A stretch of 25,689 nt of DNA from positions 1 to 25,689 of the IMG/VR virus record IMGVR_UViG_3300025674_000343; one strand, 5' to 3'. Position 1 is the stretch's first letter, and each line of letters begins with the position of its first letter. The stretch is from a virus. The notes beneath the pieces were generated by a model. It saw nothing but the letters and a program-made list of their open reading frames with translations. It had not been told where the DNA came from and searched no databases. Of the stretch, positions 22,252 through 25,689 are shown piece by piece. Made by a program: the position numbers and the translations under genes.

Positions 22252-22973
22252 TGTACCAGTTTCACACTGACCACCCTACCCCAAACGTTTATCTTGACGT
22301 TGCTCGTGGCTCAATTAGCAACTCAAAGATAGTTCACAAGTTTGGCGCTAATTTCGATATTGACCAAATCACTACACCAGAAACCGTATGGAGTGCGGGC
22401 GGCTTGTATCCGTGGTCATCCCTAGCAACGGCACAGACCATCTACTGTATTAGTACGAGTGCCAGCGATACGGCTGTACTTACAATCGAGGGCTTGGACG
22501 CTAACTACAACGAGCAGATAGAAACAGTCACGCTGACAGGCACAACAGCAGTAGCGACTAGCAACACGTTTATCCGCGTATTCCGCATGACCTATGAAGA
22601 CGGTGCAAATGTAGGAACGATTACAGCACGTGTCACAAGCGGCACAGGAACCGTTGTGGCGCAGATAGACATCGGCTATGCACAAACACTCATGTCTGTG
22701 TACACTGTCCCTGCGGGTTATACAGCGTACATGGTGACGACTGACTGCACGATTGATTCGCGCAAAGACTGTCAGATACTTATGTACCATCGACTGTTTG
22801 GCAAGCCGTTTAGGATTGCTCACGTTGCAGAGGCTACTGGTCATTATCGGTATGACTTCTATGCGCCACTCCGCGTCCCTGAAAAAACAGACATCGACAT
22901 TCGCATTGATAACGTCAGTGGCAACGACTCACGCGTAACTGCTAACTTTGACCTCGTGCTTATTAAGGACTGA
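22251..22973 (+). CDS. Putative virion structural protein
   Basis: A 240-aa strand-rich protein. Residues 25-60 contain NSKIVHKFGANFDIDQ and ETVWSAGGLYPWSS, and the later part has LTIEGLDANYNEQIETVTLTG, AVATSNTFIRVFRM and QTLMSVYTVPAGYTAYMV. I recognise these features from a family widespread in marine phages and annotated as virion structural or hypothetical. It has a repeated beta-sandwich look and no enzyme motif. Probably a capsid or tail decoration protein. It is unusual that it sits inside the lysis block rather than with other virion genes. The start is TAATG-coupled. Confidence 0.7.
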   Translation: MYQFHTDHPTPNVYLDVARGSISNSKIVHKFGANFDIDQITTPETVWSAGGLYPWSSLATAQTIYCISTSASDTAVLTIEGLDANYNEQIETVTLTGTTAVATSNTFIRVFRMTYEDGANVGTITARVTSGTGTVVAQIDIGYAQTLMSVYTVPAGYTAYMVTTDCTIDSRKDCQILMYHRLFGKPFRIAHVAEATGHYRYDFYAPLRVPEKTDIDIRIDNVSGNDSRVTANFDLVLIKD

Positions 22974-22975
22974 TT

Positions 22976-23374
22976 ATGTTGCAGGCACTAGTTGGCCCAG
23001 TTGCTGGACTGCTGGACAAGTTCATCGAGGACAAAGACCAGAAGGCAAAGCTCGCGCACGAAATTAGCACGATGGCTGAGAAGCACGCGCAGGAGCTTGC
23101 GAAAGCACAGCTAGAGGTCAACAAGGTAGAGGCGGCACACAAGTCGCTATTCGTCTCGGGCTGGCGTCCTGCTGTAGGCTGGTGCTGTGTTTTGGGAATG
23201 ACTGGCAACTTCATGGTCATACCCTTTACTAACTTTGTGCTGGCACTGCTGTCGATAGATGTGACCATCCCACTGATTGACCTAGAGACAATGATGCCTG
23301 TCCTTATGGGTATGCTAGGCTTAGGCGCTATGCGAAGCTACGAAAAGACCAAAGGCGTATCTAGAGAGAAATGA
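22976..23374 (+). CDS. Holin, 3TM superfamily
   Basis: A 132-aa protein with an N-terminal amphipathic helix (residues 1-55; LDKFIEDKDQKAKLAHEIST then a charged coil) and the holin family motif SGWRPAVGWCCVLGMTGNF at 61-79. Transmembrane segments lie at about 66-92 and 104-120 (LMGMLGLGAMRSYEKTKG). The WRPAVGW...LGLGAMRSYEK pattern is typical of the Holin_3TMs family. It would oligomerise in the inner membrane and release the endolysin encoded directly downstream. The stop overlaps the endolysin start by 4 nt (ATGA). Confidence 0.9.
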   Translation: MLQALVGPVAGLLDKFIEDKDQKAKLAHEISTMAEKHAQELAKAQLEVNKVEAAHKSLFVSGWRPAVGWCCVLGMTGNFMVIPFTNFVLALLSIDVTIPLIDLETMMPVLMGMLGLGAMRSYEKTKGVSREK

Positions 23375-23721
23375 GCTACAAGTATTTTCACGAGTCAGAG
23401 TTTCGCTGTCGAGAGACTGGCGAGAATCGAATGAAGCCAGAATTCATAACTATGCTTGACGAGCTACGCGAGCGGTGCGGGTTTAGCTTCGTTATCACGT
23501 CGGGCTATCGCTCTAAACAGCACACGGCAGAGCGAAGCAAAGAAAAGGGCGGCACTCATACTTTAGGTATTGCAGTAGACATTGCAGTATCTAATGGCGA
23601 GCAGAGAATGAAAATCGTGCGGGAAGCCCTAGAGATGGGCTTTGGCGGAATAGGCGTAGCGCGTACATTCGTACACGTCGATATGCGGGCAACTACGCCT
23701 GTAATGTGGACTTACGGCTGA
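23371..23721 (+). CDS. Endolysin, M15-type peptidase
   Basis: A 116-aa single-domain peptidase of the M15_3 family (D-alanyl-D-alanine carboxypeptidase/L-Ala-D-Glu endopeptidase fold). The sequence ITSGYRSKQHTAERSKEKGG is followed by GTHTLGIAVDI, which holds H63 and D70, and TFVHVDMR, which holds H102 and D104. These match the zinc ligands and catalytic acid of the family. It cuts peptide crosslinks or stems in peptidoglycan. There is no signal peptide, so it depends on the holin for exit. The length is normal for the family. No spanin pair is recognisable nearby. Its 3' end overlaps the convergent leftward gene by 10 nt. Confidence 0.93.
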   Translation: MSYKYFHESEFRCRETGENRMKPEFITMLDELRERCGFSFVITSGYRSKQHTAERSKEKGGTHTLGIAVDIAVSNGEQRMKIVREALEMGFGGIGVARTFVHVDMRATTPVMWTYG

Positions 23722-23957
23722 ACCTTTAGAAACTCGCTGACACTACCGTCGAACTGACTAGCCCTCTCGTTAAACGCCACGAGGTCACGCATGTATAGCT
23801 GATACGGCAAGACGCCGATATGCTGTGCCATGCTGATGACCTGTTGCCAGTCATCGTCCGAACAGTTGACCAACGCACTGCGGGCAACCCTGTCCCAGAT
23901 ACGCACTTTGCGAGTGTCAAACTTGACGACTCTATCCCTTTCTCTAAATCGCTTCAT
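23712..23957 (-). CDS. Leftward hypothetical protein, 81 aa
   Basis: Read leftward from ATG at 23957, with site GAGGGG 8 nt upstream. The 81-aa protein is basic at its N-terminus (MKRFRERDRVVKFDTRKVRIWD) with an Arg/Asp-rich helix, then DDDWQQVISMAQHIGVLPYQ and a helix VAFNERASQFDGS. I recognise no family. It lies behind the 97-aa leftward gene with a 25-nt gap and is likely co-transcribed from the promoter at about 24340. The 3' end overlaps the endolysin, meaning transcripts collide. Confidence 0.65.
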   Translation of the reverse strand: MKRFRERDRVVKFDTRKVRIWDRVARSALVNCSDDDWQQVISMAQHIGVLPYQLYMRDLVAFNERASQFDGSVSEFLKVQP

Positions 23958-23982
23958 GTCATACCCCTCTATAAAGGGCCGC

Positions 23983-24276
23983 TTATGCGACCTGTTTCAG
24001 TATATGCTGAGGCACTTTAGAGCCACAGCAATAGTGCGACTCGATAGTCATGTCGTCTAAATTGACGTAAGCATAACCGCGATAGTGCAAGCCGTTATCC
24101 TCATCGCCTACGCCTCTGATGCTGGCAACCTCTACGCAGTCACAACCCTCAGTTGTAAGCCATGAATCTCGCGCTGTCATAGCCTGTGCAAAGGAATCCC
24201 AATGTGAAACATCTTGTATGTCTCCGTGACCGTCCACTTGTTCGATGACCCACTCATAAAACACCTTGCCTGTCAT
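23983..24276 (-). CDS. Leftward conserved hypothetical protein, 97 aa
   Basis: Starts at ATG 24276 with ribosome binding site AGGAG about 8 nt upstream. It begins MTGKVFYEWVIEQVDGHGDI and QDVSHWDSFAQAM; proteins with the 'YEW..E..D..GDI.D..HWDSF.EA' pattern occur in many marine phages without known function. It has four Cys residues, two in EGCDCVE and two in HYCCGSK, which could hold a metal, and a Trp-rich N-terminal half. It is the first gene of the leftward unit and is transcribed from the TATAAT promoter upstream, so it is likely an early gene. Confidence 0.75.
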   Translation of the reverse strand: MTGKVFYEWVIEQVDGHGDIQDVSHWDSFAQAMTARDSWLTTEGCDCVEVASIRGVGDEDNGLHYRGYAYVNLDDMTIESHYCCGSKVPQHILKQVA

Positions 24277-24313
24277 TGCCCTTCTCCTAATCTCCTCTCA
24301 GTTGACAAGTACT

Positions 24314-24341
24314 ATTATACACAATGGTTAAACATAGTCAA
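24314..24341 (-). promoter_or_regulatory. Leftward sigma70-type promoter
   Basis: On the minus strand, -35 TTGACT (24341-24336) is separated by 16 nt from a perfect -10 TATAAT (24319-24314). Transcription would begin near 24307, 31 nt before the ATG of the 97-aa leftward gene. It is the best promoter in the window. Confidence 0.75.
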
Positions 24342-24384
24342 GCATTGATTTAACAAAAAAAGTAAAATATTTATCTCATAGGTG

Positions 24385-24412
24385 TTGACACTTGCCTGTA
24401 AAGGGCTAATAT
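24385..24412 (+). promoter_or_regulatory. Rightward sigma70-type promoter
   Basis: A perfect -35 TTGACA (24385-24390) and a -10 TAATAT (24407-24412) with 16-nt spacing give a start near 24419, before the 105-aa gene. An alternative -10, TATAGA (24410-24415), has a 19-nt spacer. It drives the early operon. Confidence 0.6.
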
Positions 24413-24418
24413 AGATGT

Positions 24419-24434
24419 TGTTCCATGTGGAACT
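24419..24434 (+). promoter_or_regulatory. Palindromic operator resembling parS
   Basis: GTTCCATGTGGAAC at 24420-24433 is a perfect inverted repeat except for the central TG. The 16-mer TGTTCCATGTGGAACT matches the parS-type TGTTCCACGTGGAACA at 14 of 16 positions, differing at one central base and the last base. It spans the predicted rightward start point, where a bound protein would block transcription. Confidence 0.5.
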
Positions 24435-24450
24435 TTGAAGGGAGAAAGCC

Positions 24451-24768
24451 ATGCAAATTGCTATCAAAATAAGCAAGCAGGTTAATGACTGGGATGCGTT
24501 TGTCGATGAGCTAGAGGGCATCGAGCGCACCGCAGTCGCAGACGACTACGACGAAGACACTCAAGTAGTCACACTGCTTGTTGACCGTGAATCAATCGAC
24601 GATTACTACCATCCTGTCGGCGGTCGTTATCCGATTGAGTACGAAGGGCGCACAGAGTGGGTCGAAGAGGTCGGCGTCTGTGTGCATTCATGTAAGTGGC
24701 ACGACCACAACATCATCAACGCAGAGCAAGTCTGCTCAGAACTAGAGGGGTTTACCTATGTCGAGTAA
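24451..24768 (+). CDS. Early hypothetical protein, 105 aa
   Basis: The first gene of the early rightward operon, with Shine-Dalgarno AAGGGAG 6 nt before ATG. The 105-aa acidic protein opens MQIAIKISKQVNDWDAFVDE. It continues with DYDEDTQVVTLLVDRESIDDYY and GRYPIEYEGRTEWVEEVG, and ends with a Cys/His-rich part VCVHSCKWHDHNI that could bind metal. I do not recognise the family. Small acidic early proteins often block or redirect host enzymes, but that is inference. Its stop overlaps the next start by 11 nt. Confidence 0.75.
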   Translation: MQIAIKISKQVNDWDAFVDELEGIERTAVADDYDEDTQVVTLLVDRESIDDYYHPVGGRYPIEYEGRTEWVEEVGVCVHSCKWHDHNIINAEQVCSELEGFTYVE

Positions 24769-25045
24769 TGAATTTTTACCGCCAAAGCTTATCAAGTCAG
24801 ACATCATTGAGGAGCTTGATTCGCTGGTAGGTCAGTTGCGTGACCTGACGGCAATGAAGCCAAAGCACCCGCAAGAGGCTCAAATGGATGCGCGTCTAGC
24901 GGACTTCCTAGAGCTTGCCGAGCAAGACTTTATTCGCGGCTGGACTGACTGGGAAGAAGGTATCCAGCACAAAAAGGGGCAGTCGGAGGCGTACAACGCT
25001 GGCTATGCTGACTGCTACGAGTACGAAAACAGAGGAGGTCAGTAA
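24758..25045 (+). CDS. Early hypothetical protein, 95 aa
   Basis: A 95-aa protein with a GAGGGG site before ATG 24758. It is helical: KLIKSDIIEELDSLVGQLRD, then DARLADFLELAEQDFIRGW, and an acidic, aromatic end (YNAGYADCYEYENRGG). It contains no motif I can assign. It overlaps both neighbours (11 nt upstream, 1 nt TAATG downstream), so it is clearly part of the operon with the putative annealing protein and may work with it. Confidence 0.7.
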   Translation: MSSNEFLPPKLIKSDIIEELDSLVGQLRDLTAMKPKHPQEAQMDARLADFLELAEQDFIRGWTDWEEGIQHKKGQSEAYNAGYADCYEYENRGGQ

Positions 25046-25632
25046 TGACTGAAGGGATAGTGCCGATACACGGCAAGCAATACAAAACGGTCGCGTACCG
25101 CGTTAATGAGTTTAGGGCGCAATACCCTGAGTACACCGTCAGCACGGAGCTAGTAGAGGCTAACGACACGCTGGTAGTCATGAAGGCAAGCATCAGCAAC
25201 GAGCAGGGTCGTTTACTAGCCACAGGTTTTGCAGAAGAGGTCAGGGCGGCGAGTAAGATTAATCGCACCTCTGCGCTAGAGAATGCCGAAACGTCTGCCG
25301 TAGGTCGCGCACTGGCCGCACTAGGGTTAGCTGGTACTGAGTACGCATCTGCGGATGAGGTGGCAAATGCCATTACTCAGCAGGAGGACTTTTTGGGGTT
25401 TATGGAAACAGTCCGCGAGAATTTTGACTGGGTCATGTATGCCAAGACCGCAATCGCCAACGAAGATTGGCATGACTTAGCGGGTATCTGGGGTGACATT
25501 GACCACGAGACAATGGCAACGCTATTCAGAGCGCCGACTAAGGGCGGCATTTTTACCACCGAAGAACGTGCGGCTTGCAAAGGCAATGACGCATTTAACA
25601 AAGCAAGAAAGGAGTTAGCTAATGGAGTATGA
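25045..25632 (+). CDS. Putative single-strand annealing / recombination protein
   Basis: A 195-aa protein with strong ribosome binding site GAGGAGG. The N-terminal half has the strand-rich plan of phage annealing proteins: YKTVAYRVNEFRAQYPEYTV, VVMKASISNEQGRLLATGFA, then the conserved helix-turn motif TSALENAETSAVGRALAALG (about 75-94) followed by ASADEVANAI. This 'EnaETSAvGRALa.LG......aSadEv..A' signature occurs in phage proteins annotated as single-strand annealing or hypothetical recombination proteins related in layout to Rad52/Erf/Sak proteins. The C-terminal part is acidic with several Trp. It would pair ssDNA during replication or recombination. Family name uncertain. Confidence 0.55.
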   Translation: MTEGIVPIHGKQYKTVAYRVNEFRAQYPEYTVSTELVEANDTLVVMKASISNEQGRLLATGFAEEVRAASKINRTSALENAETSAVGRALAALGLAGTEYASADEVANAITQQEDFLGFMETVRENFDWVMYAKTAIANEDWHDLAGIWGDIDHETMATLFRAPTKGGIFTTEERAACKGNDAFNKARKELANGV

Positions 25633-25689
25633 CAACACTAACCGAGGTGTCTTGTTCAAAAACAATGACAAGGCAAAAGAGACTGACCC
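25622..25689 (+). CDS. Truncated conserved small phage protein (starts at edge)
   Basis: ATG 25622 overlaps the previous gene and reads MEYDNTNRGVLFKNNDKAKE, continuing off the right end (22 complete codons). The 'YDNTNRGVLFKN' start is familiar from small conserved proteins of marine phages, sometimes linked to DUF736-like families and located among replication genes. Only the N-terminus can be seen. Confidence 0.7.
   Translation, partial: MEYDNTNRGVLFKNNDKAKETD

Larger units (their letters stand above)
24277..24450. promoter_or_regulatory. Divergent early control region
   Basis: A 174-nt AT-rich intergenic stretch, the largest in the window, between leftward and rightward early genes. It holds a leftward promoter, a rightward promoter, a 6-bp inverted repeat (GTTAAA 24327-24332 and TTTAAC 24349-24354), a pair TTGAC/GTCAA at 24302-24306 and 24337-24341 spanning the leftward promoter, and a 14-bp palindrome at 24420. 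The layout resembles a switch region, but no repressor gene is seen nearby. Confidence 0.7.

Noticed and set aside
23820-24060. Rightward frames opposite the leftward genes
   Set aside because: No Shine-Dalgarno sites and not coupled to the endolysin; the leftward frames have strong sites and a strong promoter.
24302-24330. Rightward promoter from TTGACA at 24302
   Set aside because: No -10-like hexamer lies at a 16-18 nt distance; nearby TATTAT and TATACA are only about 5-8 nt away. The TATAAT here belongs to the leftward promoter.
1-25689. CRISPR arrays, tRNA genes, insertion sequences, integrase or attachment sites
   Set aside because: I found no regularly spaced repeats, cloverleaf-like sequence, transposase or integrase motif on either strand by reading; the internal repeats are protein modules.

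Overview
The window is one long stretch of a tailed double-stranded DNA bacteriophage (Caudoviricetes) with the gene order of a siphovirus: packaging, head, neck, long non-contractile tail, fibre, lysis, then the start of an early or DNA-metabolism operon. Evidence includes a recognisable large terminase, portal, MuF-type head protein, scaffold, HK97-type capsid protein, tail tube, a tail assembly chaperone with a -1 frameshift site, a tape measure protein, a 3TM holin and an M15 endolysin. Many small proteins (the 92-aa protein after the capsid gene, the 240-aa protein near the lysis genes, the 151-aa membrane protein, the truncated last gene) look like proteins I know mainly from marine phage genomes, so a marine phage of a Gram-negative host is the best guess. 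The host cannot be named from sequence alone. No integrase, repressor or tRNA gene is visible, so there is no sign of lysogeny in this portion.

Layout. 1-3.9 kb: small and large terminase, portal, MuF head protein and a 16-codon basic micro-ORF with a near-perfect ribosome binding site. 3.9-5.4 kb: scaffold and major capsid protein, ended by a UUCG hairpin. 5.5-7.0 kb: a small protein of unknown function and three head-tail joining or tail-terminator proteins. The connector-like one carries a canonical EF-hand loop. 7.0-10.9 kb: tail tube, G/GT chaperone pair, tape measure protein, distal tail proteins. 10.9-20.9 kb: a GNAT-like protein, a single 2954-residue polypeptide that joins a lambda-J-like hub to the whole fibre and an S74 auto-processing chaperone, and a small fibre-like protein. 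20.9-23.7 kb: small accessory and membrane genes, a structural protein, holin, endolysin.

From 1 to 23.7 kb everything reads rightward, and many neighbours overlap by ATGA or TAATG, so expression is largely polycistronic with translational coupling. At 23.7 kb this ends convergently, by a 10-nt overlap, in two leftward small genes. Those genes and a rightward early operon (unknown, unknown, putative single-strand annealing protein, truncated small gene) are fired from a 174-nt AT-rich divergent control region. It holds a strong leftward sigma70-type promoter, a rightward one, and a 14-bp palindrome that closely resembles a parS core at the rightward start point.

No gene-free stretch exceeds 300 bases. 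The most unusual items are the giant hub-fibre-chaperone fusion with its internal duplications and YG repeats, the textbook frameshift signal, the 16-aa basic peptide, the EF-hand connector and the parS-like operator.
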